The notes: a model not told the origin generated them from the letters alone. A stretch of 64,000 bases of DNA from Pantoea sp. Lij88 (GCF_030062155.1 NZ_CP118269.1:3782001-3846000); one strand, 5' to 3'. Shown: positions 14,887 to 24,845, counted from the stretch's first letter. Numbers and translations are program-made.

Positions 14887-15645
14887 TCAGGAGTCGCTGT
14901 TCTCGTCTTCATCCTGTGCCCGGCGGCCTTTACCCACATAGTAACGGGAAAAGAATACGCCGACTTCAAACAGGCAGTACATCGGAATAGCGAGCAAAGT
15001 TTGGGAAAAAACATCCGGCGGTGTGAGCAGCATCCCGACAACGAAGGCGCCGACCAGAATATAGGGACGTTTCTTCTTCAGATCTTCCGGGCTGGTGATC
15101 CCGGTCCAGCACAGCAACACAATCGCTACCGGCACTTCAAACGCCACACCAAATGCCATAAACAGCGTCATGACAAAATCGAGGTATTTAGAGATATCCG
15201 TTGCGACGGTGACGCCGATCGGTGCGGTCTTGGTGAAGAAACCAAATGCCAGCGGGAAGACCACGAAATAGGCAAACGCCACGCCGAAGTAGAACAGGAA
15301 GGTGCTGGAAAAGAGCAGCGGCATAACCAGTCTGCGCTCGTGCCGGTAAAGCGCTGGGGCGACGAAAGCCCAGACCTGATAGAGGATCACCGGCACCGCA
15401 AGAAACACCGACACAATAATAGTCAGCTTAATGGGAGTGAAAAACGGTGAGGCCACATCGGTCGCGATCATGCTGGAGCCGACCGGCATCTGGCTGATCA
15501 GCGGAGCCGCGACCAGCTGGTAGATGTCATTCGCGAAGTACACCAGCACCAGGAAAATCCCCAGTACGGCGATGATGCAGTTCAGTAGTCGCTTACGCAG
15601 CTCAATCAGATGACTGATGAGCGGTTGGGTATCTTCAACGGCCAT
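14887..15645 (-). CDS. tatC: Sec-independent protein translocase subunit TatC
   Basis: 252 aa (E. coli 258). Six membrane helices are visible. The cytoplasmic N-terminus has the conserved [10 protein letters not shown] (about 11-20) that binds the twin-arginine motif, and the first periplasmic loop contains FFTPIKL. TatC with TatB is the receptor for folded cofactor-containing Tat substrates. Its start overlaps the tatB stop at 15645. The C-terminal tail is acidic (QDEDENSDS). Confidence 0.97.
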   Translation of the reverse strand: MAVEDTQPLISHLIELRKRLLNCIIAVLGIFLVLVYFANDIYQLVAAPLISQMPVGSSMIATDVASPFFTPIKLTIIVSVFLAVPVILYQVWAFVAPALYRHERRLVMPLLFSSTFLFYFGVAFAYFVVFPLAFGFFTKTAPIGVTVATDISKYLDFVMTLFMAFGVAFEVPVAIVLLCWTGITSPEDLKKKRPYILVGAFVVGMLLTPPDVFSQTLLAIPMYCLFEVGVFFSRYYVGKGRRAQDEDENSDS

Positions 15646-16346
15646 TATCGTTCATCACTTGCAGAAGAGGAGGGTGCGGAAGTACGCGCAGAATCTGCCG
15701 GTCTGGCAACATCAGCGGCGGGTGCCTGTGCTGGTGCACTGGCCACAGCGGCGGGTGTTGCGGAAGAGTGACCTGCCGAGGCGGATGAAACCGCTGGCTG
15801 AGCCGGTGCTGGCGCAGTAGTGACTGCGGCAGAGGCAGCAGAAGGTTTCACAGCCGTGACAGAGTCTGAAACCGGAGCGGGGGCCTGTGCCGGCGCGCTG
15901 GCCTGATGTTCTGCGGTCGCCGGCGTTGCCGAAGGCTCAGCCTGGCCGGATTCAGAAGCCTGCCCCGTTTCAGAAGCGGGCTGAGGCGCGGGCCTGTGCT
16001 GGGCCGAATGAATGGTGTTTGCCTCGTCTTCCTCTTTTTCAATGTCGATGCTCTGACTGACCGAGCGTTTCATTGAATCCGCAGTTTTACGCAGCTCTTC
16101 CATTGACTCTTTCAGCTCAGGTGAGAGCGTGCCACGGCTCGCTTCTTCCACCTTTTTCAGGCTATCCTGAAGCTCCTGCAGTTTGAGCTCCTGCGCCAGT
16201 TCATGTTGTACATTGGCTGCCAGCGAACGAATCGCCCTGATCCAGCCGACTACGGTTTTCACCGCAACCGGTAAACGTTGCGGGCCGAGTACAATCAGCC
16301 CGATAACGAACACCAATACCAGTTCACTAAAACCAATATCGAACAC
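15645..16346 (-). CDS. tatB: Sec-independent protein translocase subunit TatB
   Basis: 233 aa, clearly longer than E. coli TatB (171 aa). Residues 1-20 form the membrane helix ([20 protein letters not shown]) followed by the GPQRLP hinge and an amphipathic helix to about 100. From about 110 the protein is low-complexity Ala/Pro/Ser/Gln, which explains the extra length. It works with TatC as receptor. It starts 4 nt after tatA ends. Confidence 0.96.
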   Translation of the reverse strand: MFDIGFSELVLVFVIGLIVLGPQRLPVAVKTVVGWIRAIRSLAANVQHELAQELKLQELQDSLKKVEEASRGTLSPELKESMEELRKTADSMKRSVSQSIDIEKEEDEANTIHSAQHRPAPQPASETGQASESGQAEPSATPATAEHQASAPAQAPAPVSDSVTAVKPSAASAAVTTAPAPAQPAVSSASAGHSSATPAAVASAPAQAPAADVARPADSARTSAPSSSASDER

Positions 16347-16349
16347 GGT

Positions 16350-16604
16350 TTACACCTGCTTGTCGTTCTTGGCATCTTCTTTGGTAGCCGAAGTGTGCTG
16401 TTTGTCAGCCAGCGTTTTGGCCGCGAAGTCAGCGTCCTGCTCTTTCGGTTGATCCTTTTTATCGTCCTCATCACTCATGGCTTTTTTGAAGCCACGAATC
16501 GAAGAACCTAAATCTGAACCCAGATTACGCAATTTATTGGTACCGAACAGAAGTACAACAATGACGGCAATGATTAACAATTGCCAGATACTGATACCGC
16601 CCAT
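16350..16604 (-). CDS. tatA: Sec-independent protein translocase subunit TatA
   Basis: 84 aa (E. coli 89). The N-terminal membrane helix [20 protein letters not shown] is followed by the [14 protein letters not shown] hinge and amphipathic helix, then a charged tail. TatA oligomers form the transport path when recruited by substrate-bound TatBC. It is the first tat gene, about 110 nt after ubiB, with AGAGGC as ribosome binding site. No convincing terminator or promoter is seen in that gap. Confidence 0.96.
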   Translation of the reverse strand: MGGISIWQLLIIAVIVVLLFGTNKLRNLGSDLGSSIRGFKKAMSDEDDKKDQPKEQDADFAAKTLADKQHTSATKEDAKNDKQV

Positions 16605-16713
16605 GAGATAGCCTCTAATATTCTGTGAAAACGATGAGGTAATGCACCACAGAGTGCCCTTTTCAACCGGGCCTGAGCCAGCGACATTACCTTTTTTTAG
16701 ACGGACGTGACAA

Positions 16714-18351
16714 TCAGTTTGTCTTACGCCAGCCGATTAACCAGGAGACGATTCCCGCCGCCATCAACACCGCCGGGAAGAAGTCCCAATCCGGTCGGGT
16801 GAGCAGCACAGCCGTTCCGCTTAACAGCAACGTTGCACCGACGCCAAACAGGTAACGCGCCTGATGATGACGGACGCGCTGCGCGTTCATATCGCCCACT
16901 AATTTATCGACGCTATGCCGTAAAAGTTTGTGCTGGCGCATGCTGTCGTAAAACAGTTCTGGCAACTCGGGAAGCTTCTCAGCCCAGAATGGCGCTTTCT
17001 CTTTCACCGCACGGATAATGGCGGGCAAACCGACCTGATCCTTGATCCACTCTTCCAGGAACGGTTTGGCTGTCTTCCACAGGTCGAGCTGCGGATAAAG
17101 CTGACGGCCGATGCCTTCCACATAGAGCAGCGTTTTTTGCAGCAGGACCAGCTGCGGCTGCACTTCCATATTGAAGCGGCGTGCCGTGTTAAACAGGTTC
17201 AGCAGCACATGCCCGAAGGAGATCTCAGCCAGTGGCTTTTCAAAAATAGGCTCACAGACCGTACGAATCGCAAACTCGAAATCTTCAACGTTGGTATCGG
17301 GCGGCACCCAGCCTGAGTCAACGTGCAATTCCGCGACCTTACGGTAGTCACGGTTGAAGAAGGCGATAAAGTTTTCCGCCAGATAACGCTTATCTTCTTT
17401 GTTCAGCGAACCTACGATACCGCAGTCAATGCCGATATATTGCGGATCTTCCGGATGTTCGTAGCTGACAAAGATGTTGCCCGGATGCATATCCGCATGG
17501 AAGAAGCTGTCGCGGAACACCTGGGTGAAGAAGACCTGCACGCCACGTTCAGCCAGCAACTTCATGTTCACGCCATGACGCTCCAGGGTGGCAACGTCTG
17601 AAATCGGAATGCCGTAGATGCGCTCCATCACCATCATGGTTTCGCTGCAGTAGTCGGAATAGACTTCCGGTACATAGAGCATGCGGCTGTCTTCAAAATT
17701 CCGGCGCAGCTGAATGGCGTTGGCCGCTTCACGTAACAGGTTCAGCTCATCAAGCAGGGTTTTCTCATAATCGCGCACCACCTCGACTGGACGCAGACGG
17801 CGGCCATCCGGCAGCAGACGCGGAACCCAGCGGGCCAGGCGATAGATCAGCTTCATGTCCGCTTTGATCACCGGCAAAATATCGGGGCGGATCACTTTGA
17901 TCACCACTTTCTTGCCGGTCGATTTCAGCGTGGCGGTGTGCACCTGCGCGATGGATGCCGACGCCAGTGGCTTGATATCAAAATCATCAAACCAGGTTTC
18001 AATCGGCGCGCCCATTGAGGCTTCAATCTGCGCTTTAGCTTTGACACCATCGAAGGGCGCTACGCGATCCTGCAGGATCGCCAGTTGATCGGCGATCAGC
18101 GGCGGGAAGAGATCGCGACGGGTCGACAGCATCTGGCCAAACTTGATCCAGACCGGACCCAGCTGCTCCATCGCCATACGCATACGTGCGCCGATGGGTT
18201 CATGCTGATGCAGATTAGGGATCCAGAAAACAGAGCGACGCCACAGGCGAAACAGAAAAGTGAGGCGTGTCTGAGGAATCAGTTCATCAAGGCCATAGGT
18301 CAGAAACACCTTCATGATCAGATATAAGCGGCGGATCTCTCCAAAACTCAT
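16714..18351 (-). CDS. ubiB: Ubiquinone biosynthesis regulatory protein kinase-like UbiB
   Basis: 545 aa (E. coli 546). ABC1/ADCK/UbiB atypical kinase fold with the KxGQ motif in [13 protein letters not shown] (about 80-92), the Ala-rich ASASIAQVH nucleotide loop and [11 protein letters not shown] with catalytic-type Asp. Two C-terminal membrane helices (about 495-540) anchor it. It promotes CoQ assembly through ATPase activity and lipid handling. It overlaps the ubiJ stop by 4 nt. Confidence 0.96.
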   Translation of the reverse strand: MSFGEIRRLYLIMKVFLTYGLDELIPQTRLTFLFRLWRRSVFWIPNLHQHEPIGARMRMAMEQLGPVWIKFGQMLSTRRDLFPPLIADQLAILQDRVAPFDGVKAKAQIEASMGAPIETWFDDFDIKPLASASIAQVHTATLKSTGKKVVIKVIRPDILPVIKADMKLIYRLARWVPRLLPDGRRLRPVEVVRDYEKTLLDELNLLREAANAIQLRRNFEDSRMLYVPEVYSDYCSETMMVMERIYGIPISDVATLERHGVNMKLLAERGVQVFFTQVFRDSFFHADMHPGNIFVSYEHPEDPQYIGIDCGIVGSLNKEDKRYLAENFIAFFNRDYRKVAELHVDSGWVPPDTNVEDFEFAIRTVCEPIFEKPLAEISFGHVLLNLFNTARRFNMEVQPQLVLLQKTLLYVEGIGRQLYPQLDLWKTAKPFLEEWIKDQVGLPAIIRAVKEKAPFWAEKLPELPELFYDSMRQHKLLRHSVDKLVGDMNAQRVRHHQARYLFGVGATLLLSGTAVLLTRPDWDFFPAVLMAAGIVSWLIGWRKTN

Positions 18352-18959
18352 TTTGCCTCCAGCTGCGCCAGACGCGCATCAAGCGCCTCAAGCGAACGTT
18401 CCATCGCGTCGACCTCCTCAGAAAACCAGGCTAATTCCAGCGAGCCAGGCGCAACACGCCACTCTTCGGTAATGGCCTGTCCGAGATAATCCTGGCGACG
18501 CTGCACTTCACCTTTGAAAAAGCGTAATGCCTGTTGAGTGCGCTGACTGATGCCCTGTGCGGCGATATCGCCCACCCAGGGAGCCAGATATTCGGCCGGA
18601 TCCAGCTCAGCCAGATCCATCAGCGCGGAGAACTGCTGCACCACCTGCAGGTCGCCTTCAACCTGCAGCTCACCGCTGCGGATCAGCGGCGTCAGCTGCT
18701 GGCGATCGCGCAGTTTCGGCAGGGTTTTCAGCGAAGTGATCACCGTGCAGTCACTGCGATCCTGCCAGTCCGCTAACACGTCCAGCTGCTGTTCACTGAA
18801 GACCAGCACCAGCGGATGAGAGAACTCATTCAGGCGCAGCGTCAGCACTTTGCCATTCAGACGTTGCCGTGCCGGTTTCAGGCCACGATCGCGATAGAGA
18901 ATACGGTTCAGCGCCGTTTCCAGGCCCGCGGTAATCAAGGGCGTCAGGTTCATTACCAT
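18348..18959 (-). CDS. ubiJ: Ubiquinone biosynthesis accessory factor UbiJ
   Basis: 203 aa (E. coli 201). An N-terminal SCP2-like lipid-binding domain (about 15-115, including [13 protein letters not shown] and [15 protein letters not shown]) is followed by a helical C-terminus ending in a heptad-like tail. UbiJ with UbiK binds polyprenyl intermediates and organises the soluble Ubi complex. Alternative start two codons in, at 18953. It lies between ubiE and ubiB as in E. coli. Confidence 0.94.
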   Translation of the reverse strand: MVMNLTPLITAGLETALNRILYRDRGLKPARQRLNGKVLTLRLNEFSHPLVLVFSEQQLDVLADWQDRSDCTVITSLKTLPKLRDRQQLTPLIRSGELQVEGDLQVVQQFSALMDLAELDPAEYLAPWVGDIAAQGISQRTQQALRFFKGEVQRRQDYLGQAITEEWRVAPGSLELAWFSEEVDAMERSLEALDARLAQLEAK

Positions 18960-18964
18960 CTCAC

Positions 18965-19723
18965 TCAGAACTTAAATCCACGATGCAGCGCGACAATGCC
19001 GCCGGTCATATTGGAGTAAGTGGTATTTTCAAAACCAACATCGTTCATCATCGCTTTCAGGGTCTCCTGATCGGGATGCATGCGGATCGACTCGGCCAGA
19101 TAGCGATAGCTCTCTGCATCCTGCGCCACCAGCTGTCCGATGCGCGGCAGAATGTGGAACGAGTAAGCGTCATACGCTTTGCTCAGCGGATCCAGCACCG
19201 GCTTAGAGAACTCCAGCACCAGCAGACGTCCGCCCGGCTTAAGGACGCGGAACATCGAGGCCAGCGCCTTCTCTTTTTCCGTGACGTTGCGCAGACCAAA
19301 GGAGATGGTGATGCAGTCGAAATAGTTATCGGGGAAAGGCAGAGCTTCTGCGTTGGCCTGCACGTAACTCACGTTGCCAACCACGCCCTGATTGCGCAGC
19401 TTCTCGCGGCCCATCTTCAGCATGGAGCTGTTGATATCGGCCAGGACAACCTGACCGGTTTCGCCCACCAGGCGAGAGAATTTAGCGGTCAGATCGCCGG
19501 TACCGCCAGCCAGATCTAACACGCGCTGACCGCGACGTACGCCGCTGCTGTCAATGGTAAAACGCTTCCAGATACGATGGACGCCAAACGACATCAAATC
19601 GTTCATCAGGTCATATTTTGCCGCTACGGAGTGAAACACGTCCGCGACTTTGTCAGCTTTTTCGCTTTTGGCGACCGTCTGAAAGCCAAAATGGGTGGTT
19701 TCCTGCTGTGATTCATCTGCCAT
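18965..19723 (-). CDS. ubiE: Ubiquinone/menaquinone biosynthesis C-methyltransferase
   Basis: 252 aa from ATG at 19723, matching the E. coli start; a 21-codon upstream extension is unlikely. SAM-dependent class I methyltransferase with motif [13 protein letters not shown] (about 69-80), the acidic DINSSML strand and the UbiE signature [19 protein letters not shown]. It methylates demethylmenaquinone and 2-polyprenyl-6-methoxybenzoquinol. First of the ubiE-ubiJ-ubiB run. Confidence 0.97.
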   Translation of the reverse strand: MADESQQETTHFGFQTVAKSEKADKVADVFHSVAAKYDLMNDLMSFGVHRIWKRFTIDSSGVRRGQRVLDLAGGTGDLTAKFSRLVGETGQVVLADINSSMLKMGREKLRNQGVVGNVSYVQANAEALPFPDNYFDCITISFGLRNVTEKEKALASMFRVLKPGGRLLVLEFSKPVLDPLSKAYDAYSFHILPRIGQLVAQDAESYRYLAESIRMHPDQETLKAMMNDVGFENTTYSNMTGGIVALHRGFKF

Positions 19724-19798
19724 CGGTTTTACCTGCTCCACAAACAATACTTCCCGAAGTGTATCAGAGTCACGGAAGTCAGGCACGCTGCGCCCATA

Positions 19799-21298
19799 CT
19801 ATTCGTGGAGGCGTCTCACACGCGGCTCACTCTCATCCGCATCCCTGTCGTCATCGGCATCCTCATCCGCCCGGTTTTCCGGCATGGCTCGTTCGGCCAG
19901 CTGCGGGTTGATGGGCCGTTTGATCTCGACGCCCAGCGCACGAAATCCTTCCGTCTGGGCGATCAGGTTGCCACGTCCTTCCGACAGCTTTTTCATCGCC
20001 TCGCGATAGCTGTTCTGCGCCTTATCCAGGCTGTGACCAATGCCGCTCATGTCATCAACAAACAGCCGCATCTTGTCATAGAGCCGGGTGGCGCGATCGG
20101 CGATGCGCTGCGCATTGCGGCTCTGATGCTCATAGCGCCACAGATTATTGATGGTCCGCAACGCCACCAGCAGCGTAGTAGGGCTGACCAGCATGATGTT
20201 CTGCTGCAGCGCCTCGCCAATCAGCTCAGGCTGACGGTCAATCGCCAGCAAAAAGGCGGGCTCAACCGGAATGAACATCAGCACATAATCGAGCGAACGC
20301 AGGCCGGGCAACTGCTGGTAGTCTTTTCGTCCCAGCAGACGAATATGCGCCCGCATGGCCGCGACATGCTCCTGGATCGCCTGCTCACGCTCGATCTCAT
20401 CATCCGCATTGAAGTAGCGCTCATAGGCCACCAGCGTCATTTTGGCGTCTACCACCACATCTTTGCCCTGCGGCAGACGGACAATCACATCCGGCTGCAT
20501 CCTGCCCTGCTGTTCGGACTGAATGCTGACCTGGGTTTCATATTCGTAGCCTTCACGCAATCCGGAGGCTTCCAGTACCCGGCTCAGCACCACTTCCCCC
20601 CAGTTACCCTGGATTTTATTATCGCCCTTCAGCGCTTTGGTCAGGTTAAGGGCCTCCTGCGCCATCTGCGCATTCAGCTGCTGTAACTGCCGGATTTCGT
20701 GGGTCAGCGTGTGCCGTTCGCGCGCCTCTGCGCCAAAGCTCTCATGCACCTGACGCCGGAAGCCATCAAGCTGTTCCCGCAGCGGGCCAATCAGCCCGTC
20801 CAGGCTCTGGCGGTTCTGTTCATCGACGCGACGGCCGCTGTTCTCGAAAATACGGTTGGCGAGGTTTTCAAACTGGGCGCTGAGGCGTTGTTCGCTGTTG
20901 GTCAGCAGGCGCTGTTTCTCTTCAGCCGCGAAACGGGTCTCTTCAAGGCGGATGGTGACTTCGCGCAGCTCCGCTTCCTGCGCGCTGTTGACCTCCAGCT
21001 GATTGCGCAGTTCACGATTAAGCTGTTCGCTTTCATTGCGCCAGTAATCAAGCTGTTGCAGTCGCTCATTGGCACCACTCAGCGCGCCGTGAAGCTGACG
21101 CAGCTCCTGCTCACGCTGCTGTGTCTGCTGCTGAAGCTGTTCGATTTGCTGCTGCTGGCGCTGCTGCGCCTCTTCCTGCAGACGGCGCTCGGTCTGGAAA
21201 CTGGCGACCTGATGACCGGCACGTAACTGTGCCAGCATCCAGCCAATCCCTAACCCGGCAAGCGCCAGACAGGCGCTGATGATGATGTGCTGATCCAT
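19799..21298 (-). CDS. rmuC: DNA recombination protein RmuC
   Basis: 499 aa. An N-terminal membrane helix (about 5-22) is followed by a long glutamine-rich coiled coil (about 30-180) and the RmuC nuclease-like domain (about 200-440, with GNWGEVVLSRVLEASGL, PDVIVRLPQGKDVVVDAKM and FIPVEPAFLLA). The DAK motif belongs to the PD-(D/E)XK-like core. Loss raises inversion at short inverted repeats in E. coli. It lies upstream of ubiE. Confidence 0.95.
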   Translation of the reverse strand: MDQHIIISACLALAGLGIGWMLAQLRAGHQVASFQTERRLQEEAQQRQQQQIEQLQQQTQQREQELRQLHGALSGANERLQQLDYWRNESEQLNRELRNQLEVNSAQEAELREVTIRLEETRFAAEEKQRLLTNSEQRLSAQFENLANRIFENSGRRVDEQNRQSLDGLIGPLREQLDGFRRQVHESFGAEARERHTLTHEIRQLQQLNAQMAQEALNLTKALKGDNKIQGNWGEVVLSRVLEASGLREGYEYETQVSIQSEQQGRMQPDVIVRLPQGKDVVVDAKMTLVAYERYFNADDEIEREQAIQEHVAAMRAHIRLLGRKDYQQLPGLRSLDYVLMFIPVEPAFLLAIDRQPELIGEALQQNIMLVSPTTLLVALRTINNLWRYEHQSRNAQRIADRATRLYDKMRLFVDDMSGIGHSLDKAQNSYREAMKKLSEGRGNLIAQTEGFRALGVEIKRPINPQLAERAMPENRADEDADDDRDADESEPRVRRLHE

Positions 21299-21365
21299 GA
21301 TTTCCCCGTGACTCAGGCTGCTGAGGGAAAAGGTAGAGTCGCACTGTATGAATGTCCAGACAATT

Positions 21366-22652
21366 TTAGCCGGACTCAGCGACTGACAAAGCCGCCACCG
21401 TCAGCTTTCCAGCCTGCCACTCATCAATCAGGAAAAACGGCATCGGCAGCAGCCATTCCCCCTTTTTAACCTGCGCCAGATAGTGCCAGGTTGTCTCGCC
21501 GGCGGTGATCGCGACGGGCTGTCTGCTCCCCTCCTCGGCGCTGGTTTTGCCGGTCATACTGGCAAAGCCGGCATTGCTGCCCACGTGGAAATGCGGCGTC
21601 TGCCAGCGCACGGGCGCATGGTCAGGCCACGGCTGAGCCTGATGGAAATGAAACAGCTCATCATGGCTCAGGAGGCTTTCACGCACCGTCGGCCACAACG
21701 CGACCTTGAGGAAATACTGATCGGTGAAGCGTTCACTGCCCTGATACTGCGCAATGAAATCGCGCATCGCCTGTTCCACATCCCGGAAGACGCCGTGACA
21801 GCCGCCCCACATCCCTGCCAGCAGCAGTTCGGTATGGGAGAAGTAGTCACGCATATGGTGGAACCAGTAAGGCGAGGCCAGCCAGGCGTTAACCGCCGCC
21901 GCTTCGCGCTCCGAGAGCAGCGAGTCAGCATCACGCACGATAAAGCGTTTTACAGCCGGATCGTCGAGCACCAGAAAACGCCACAGGGTTGGATATAAGG
22001 TTGTTTCGTGGGACATATCGACCAGCTGGACGTGCGGCTGGTCAAGACGCTGCCAGACATGCTGCGGCACGCTGTCATCCAGATAGATGCGGCAGACCCA
22101 GCCGGGATAGAACTCAGGCGCAACTTCAACGTTTTTAATCAGGGTTTCGCAGTAGCGCGGCTGATCGCCATACAGGCAGAAGGCGATGACGTTCTGGTGC
22201 GGCTGACTGCGATCGACAGGCTCAGGTTGCGGCGCGGGAAACGCCATGCGCTGTCCCTGGCTGAAACGGGCATCAGAGCGCATCAGTGACGCCAGACCGT
22301 AACGCGCCACCTCATCCTTTTTATCCAGCCAGCCACACACTTCGGTCAGGCCATCCAGCCAGGTTTCAGAGGCCGTAGCCTGTACAGCGGGCGGTGACTG
22401 ATAAATCTTCTGGTAGATTTTGTACGCTTTATGGTGCTGACCCAGACGCAGCAGACAGAGCGCGTAGTCGCTCAGCACCTGCATCTGATTGGGCATTGAG
22501 CGCAGCACCTCTTCGCAGCACTGGGCCGCCAGCGCATAGTCGCCCTGTTGCATAGCGGCGCGGAAACGTTCGGCACTGCGTTCCAGCCGGGCACCGAGTG
22601 CGGCAGGATTAGCGCCAGGGAGAGGACGTCGGACAGGAATGGTATTGCGCAT
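21366..22652 (-). CDS. TPR-containing, glycosyltransferase-like protein of unknown function
   Basis: 428 aa from ATG at 22652, supported by GAGGGTG eight nt before; a GTG six codons upstream is possible. Not an E. coli neighbour. Residues about 24-125 look like tetratricopeptide repeats (alternating helices with YALAAQCCEEVL and YALCLLRLGQHHKAYKIY). From about 153 a glycosyltransferase-like alpha/beta domain follows: VIAFCLYGDQPRYCE, PGWVCRIYLDD, a DxD motif D241-A-D243 in FIVRDADSLLSERE, FHHMRDYFSH, LLAGMWGG (278-284) and DQYFLKVALWP. I read the RDADS...HxMRD...GGMWG order as a GT-like signature from memory. No signal peptide. Donor, acceptor and role unknown. It lies between rmuC and udp on the same strand. 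Confidence 0.7.
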   Translation of the reverse strand: MRNTIPVRRPLPGANPAALGARLERSAERFRAAMQQGDYALAAQCCEEVLRSMPNQMQVLSDYALCLLRLGQHHKAYKIYQKIYQSPPAVQATASETWLDGLTEVCGWLDKKDEVARYGLASLMRSDARFSQGQRMAFPAPQPEPVDRSQPHQNVIAFCLYGDQPRYCETLIKNVEVAPEFYPGWVCRIYLDDSVPQHVWQRLDQPHVQLVDMSHETTLYPTLWRFLVLDDPAVKRFIVRDADSLLSEREAAAVNAWLASPYWFHHMRDYFSHTELLLAGMWGGCHGVFRDVEQAMRDFIAQYQGSERFTDQYFLKVALWPTVRESLLSHDELFHFHQAQPWPDHAPVRWQTPHFHVGSNAGFASMTGKTSAEEGSRQPVAITAGETTWHYLAQVKKGEWLLPMPFFLIDEWQAGKLTVAALSVAESG

Positions 22653-22694
22653 AAACACCCTCAGGTTCACTGATGTTACGCGCCGTTAACTACC

Positions 22695-22730
22695 GGCAGC
22701 AGGTTTTGATTCAGGAGAAAACCTGCTGCC
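22695..22730 (-). terminator. Strong hairpin after udp
   Basis: GGCAGCAGGTTTT (22695-22707) is exactly complementary to 22718-22730 with a 10-nt loop, a 13-bp stem. There is no long U-run beyond the stem in the minus direction, so termination may be weak; it could also protect the udp 3' end. It lies just upstream of the TPR/glycosyltransferase-like gene. Confidence 0.6.
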
Positions 22731-22739
22731 TGACGCGGC

Positions 22740-23501
22740 CTACAGCAAGCGACGCGCCGCTTCGACCACAATCTTCACTGCGTCACTTTCTGTCTGTTTC
22801 ATGGTGACCGCATCGGGGATCTCTTTCTGAGTACGGTTCACAATCACGCCCGCCACCATACCGGCCCGCAGACCCTGGCTGGCGCACATGGTTAACAGTG
22901 TAGCGGATTCCATCTCATAGTTGAGAACGCCCATCTCCTGCCACTCTTTCATCGATCCTTTGAAACGACTGACGACACGACCGGAGACGGTGTCGTAACG
23001 CTCCTGGCCCGGATAGAAGGTGTCAGAAGAGGCGGTGATGCCGATATGAGTCTTCGCGCCACAGGCTTCTGCGGCGGCAACCAGCGCGGTGGTGCAGGCG
23101 AAATCCGCCACTGCCGGGAACTCCATCGGCGCAAAATGCAGGCTGGCCCCGTCCAGGCGAACAGACGCGGTGGTCACCAGGACATCGCCGACATTGATAT
23201 GCGGCTGGATCGCGCCAGTCGTCCCGACACGCAGGAAGGTCCGCACGCCGAGCTGTGCCAGCTCTTCGACGGCAATCGACGTGGAAGGACCGCCAATACC
23301 GGTTGAGCAGACCACGACCGGCTTGCCATCAATTTTTGCCAGCCAGGAGGTAAATTCACGGTGTGAGGCGAGATGCGTGGCATCTTCCATCAGTCCGGCA
23401 ATTTTCTTCACACGCTCCGGATCGCCCGGCACAATCGCCAGGGTGGCGCCCTGCAGATCGGCTTTAGTCAGGCCAAGATGGAAAACGTCAGACTGTGTCA
23501 T
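22740..23501 (-). CDS. udp: Uridine phosphorylase
   Basis: 253 aa, the same as E. coli Udp. It converts uridine and phosphate to uracil and ribose-1-phosphate. Visible NP-I family segments: [24 protein letters not shown] at the N-terminus with the phosphate loop, [11 protein letters not shown] (Arg and Gly loop), and [14 protein letters not shown] with the ribose-binding Glu-Met-Glu. Two CRP sites 52 bp apart stand upstream, as in E. coli, so carbon control is expected. Confidence 0.97.
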   Translation of the reverse strand: MTQSDVFHLGLTKADLQGATLAIVPGDPERVKKIAGLMEDATHLASHREFTSWLAKIDGKPVVVCSTGIGGPSTSIAVEELAQLGVRTFLRVGTTGAIQPHINVGDVLVTTASVRLDGASLHFAPMEFPAVADFACTTALVAAAEACGAKTHIGITASSDTFYPGQERYDTVSGRVVSRFKGSMKEWQEMGVLNYEMESATLLTMCASQGLRAGMVAGVIVNRTQKEIPDAVTMKQTESDAVKIVVEAARRLL

Positions 23502-23533
23502 TTCAGACTCCTGTTAAGGGAAGGTAGCACGTC

Positions 23534-23628
23534 ACTCTACGCCAGCACGTCCGATAAATATGTGACAACATTCACTTTAGAAAATGAAAGTTACATTTCA
23601 CGAGAGATAAATTGTGACTGCAATCACA
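23534..23628 (-). promoter_or_regulatory. udp promoter with two CRP sites and a CytR-type region
   Basis: A perfect CRP site TGTGACTGCAATCACA lies at 23613-23628 and a second, TGTGACAACATTCACT, at 23561-23576; the centres are 52 bp apart, one helical-phase set as at E. coli udp. A -10 box TAGAGT (23534-23539) places the near site about -41, a class II arrangement. Between them TGAAAGTTACATTTCA (an inverted TGAAA/TTTCA) is where CytR would sit. The site for CytR is inference. The rest of the 302-nt gap to dlhH shows nothing else I can name. Confidence 0.85.
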
Positions 23629-23803
23629 CAATAACATCTTGCTGGTCCGGATAGCCCTTCGCGAGGCTGTGTCTGGGGCAGCGCAATGTTAAAGAGGTGG
23701 ATGATTTTAGTCGCTGCTGATTCTGTTACCCGACACCTGGCGCGCAGGCTTTACAGCCAGGCTATAGTTACGTGATTGCGCAAATGCTTGCACGGAGAGA
23801 ATA

Positions 23804-24637
23804 ATGAAACCCAGTGATAATATGGCACAAAAACCGGCGACGGGCGGCTTTGCCCCTGCCGTGCAGCCCACCGCCTCTACAACCATCATTACCGAAAGCC
23901 CGGCCATTCACTCAGGTGAAACCTCAGTGCCAAGCCAGGGCGAAAACATGCCGGCATTTTTTGCAAAGCCCCACTCAGCGGAAGGCCCGTTGCCTGTCGT
24001 CCTGGTGGTGCAGGAGATCTTTGGTGTGCATGAACACATCCGGGATATCTGCCGTCGTCTGGCGCTGGAAGGCTATCTGGCGATCGCGCCTGAACTCTAT
24101 TTCCGCGAGGGCGACCCTTCCGAATACACTGATATCCCGACGCTGTTCAGCGAGTTGGTCAGCAAAGTGCCTGACACCCAGGTGCTGGCCGATCTCGATC
24201 ATGCTGCTAACTGGGCAGCGCGCAACGGCGGCGATATCCGTCGTATGGGCATCACAGGCTTTTGCTGGGGTGGCCGCATCAGCTGGCTCTACGCCGCGCA
24301 TAACCCACAGCTGCGCGCTGCGGTTGCCTGGTATGGACGACTGACCGGCGAGCGCACGCTGAAGCAGCAGAAGCATCCTATTGATGTTGCGGTCGATCTG
24401 AGTGCGCCGGTGCTAGGTTTGTATGGTGGTCAGGATGACGGCATTCCACTTGAGAGCGTCGAGCAGATGCGTCAGGCGCTACATGCCGCCAATGCGACCG
24501 CCGAGATCATCGTCTATCCCGAGGCGGGACATGCGTTTAATGCTGACTACCGTCCGAGCTACCATGCTGAATCAGCCAATGATGGCTGGCAGCGTATGCT
24601 GGCCTGGTTCAGGCAGTATGGCGTGGCATCAAAATAG
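23804..24637 (+). CDS. dlhH: Dienelactone hydrolase family protein
   Basis: 277 aa, homologue of E. coli YsgA/DlhH (271 aa). Alpha/beta hydrolase with nucleophile Cys154 in GFCWGG, Glu71 in QEIFG and the catalytic His in EAGHAFN; the expected Asp is near LYGGQDD. The family opens dienelactones, but the physiological substrate in enterobacteria is not established. GGAGAG stands 6 nt before the ATG, which supports this start over one six codons in. It diverges from udp and converges on metE. Confidence 0.93.
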   Translation: MKPSDNMAQKPATGGFAPAVQPTASTTIITESPAIHSGETSVPSQGENMPAFFAKPHSAEGPLPVVLVVQEIFGVHEHIRDICRRLALEGYLAIAPELYFREGDPSEYTDIPTLFSELVSKVPDTQVLADLDHAANWAARNGGDIRRMGITGFCWGGRISWLYAAHNPQLRAAVAWYGRLTGERTLKQQKHPIDVAVDLSAPVLGLYGGQDDGIPLESVEQMRQALHAANATAEIIVYPEAGHAFNADYRPSYHAESANDGWQRMLAWFRQYGVASK

Positions 24638-24671
24638 CATCACGTGCTGGCAGCAATAGATTAGTTCAATA

Positions 24672-24757
24672 CACAGGTAACACGGTCAGAGGAGGAAAGC
24701 GTCCCGCGCCATGGATGGCGGTTTTTGCGTCTTTCCGATCTGACCGTGTTCCCTGTG
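24672..24757 (+). repeat. Structured palindromic repeat, copy R1 (single-hairpin form)
   Basis: Arms CACAGG + AACACGGTCAGA (24672-24690) pair with TCTGACCGTGTT + CCTGTG (24739-24757). An inner 6-bp stem GGAAAG/CTTTCC follows after a short GGA/GA internal loop, then CGTCC and a hairpin CGCC-ATGGAT-GGCG. R4 (56141) has the same arms but two hairpins, so R1 looks like a deletion of one. It lies between dlhH and the metE terminator. Confidence 0.8.
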
Positions 24758-24795
24758 CCTGCACGATCTTACAGCAGGCTGTAGCAGGATTTATC

Positions 24796-24827
24796 AAAAA
24801 CAGGGGCGCTTCTGTGCCCCTGTTTTT
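24796..24827. terminator. Bidirectional terminator between dlhH and metE
   Basis: CAGGGGC (24801-24807) pairs with GCCCCTG (24816-24822) with an A-run before and a T-run after, so it can stop both the dlhH (plus) and metE (minus) transcripts. Confidence 0.88.
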
Positions 24828-24845
24828 TGCCACCCGGCCCCATTC

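Noticed and set aside
24672..24757. R1 and relatives as insertion-sequence-derived MITEs with terminal inverted repeats
   Set aside because: Outer arms differ between copies while pairing is kept, and I see no target-site duplications that are consistent. A transposase-recognised end would be conserved in sequence.
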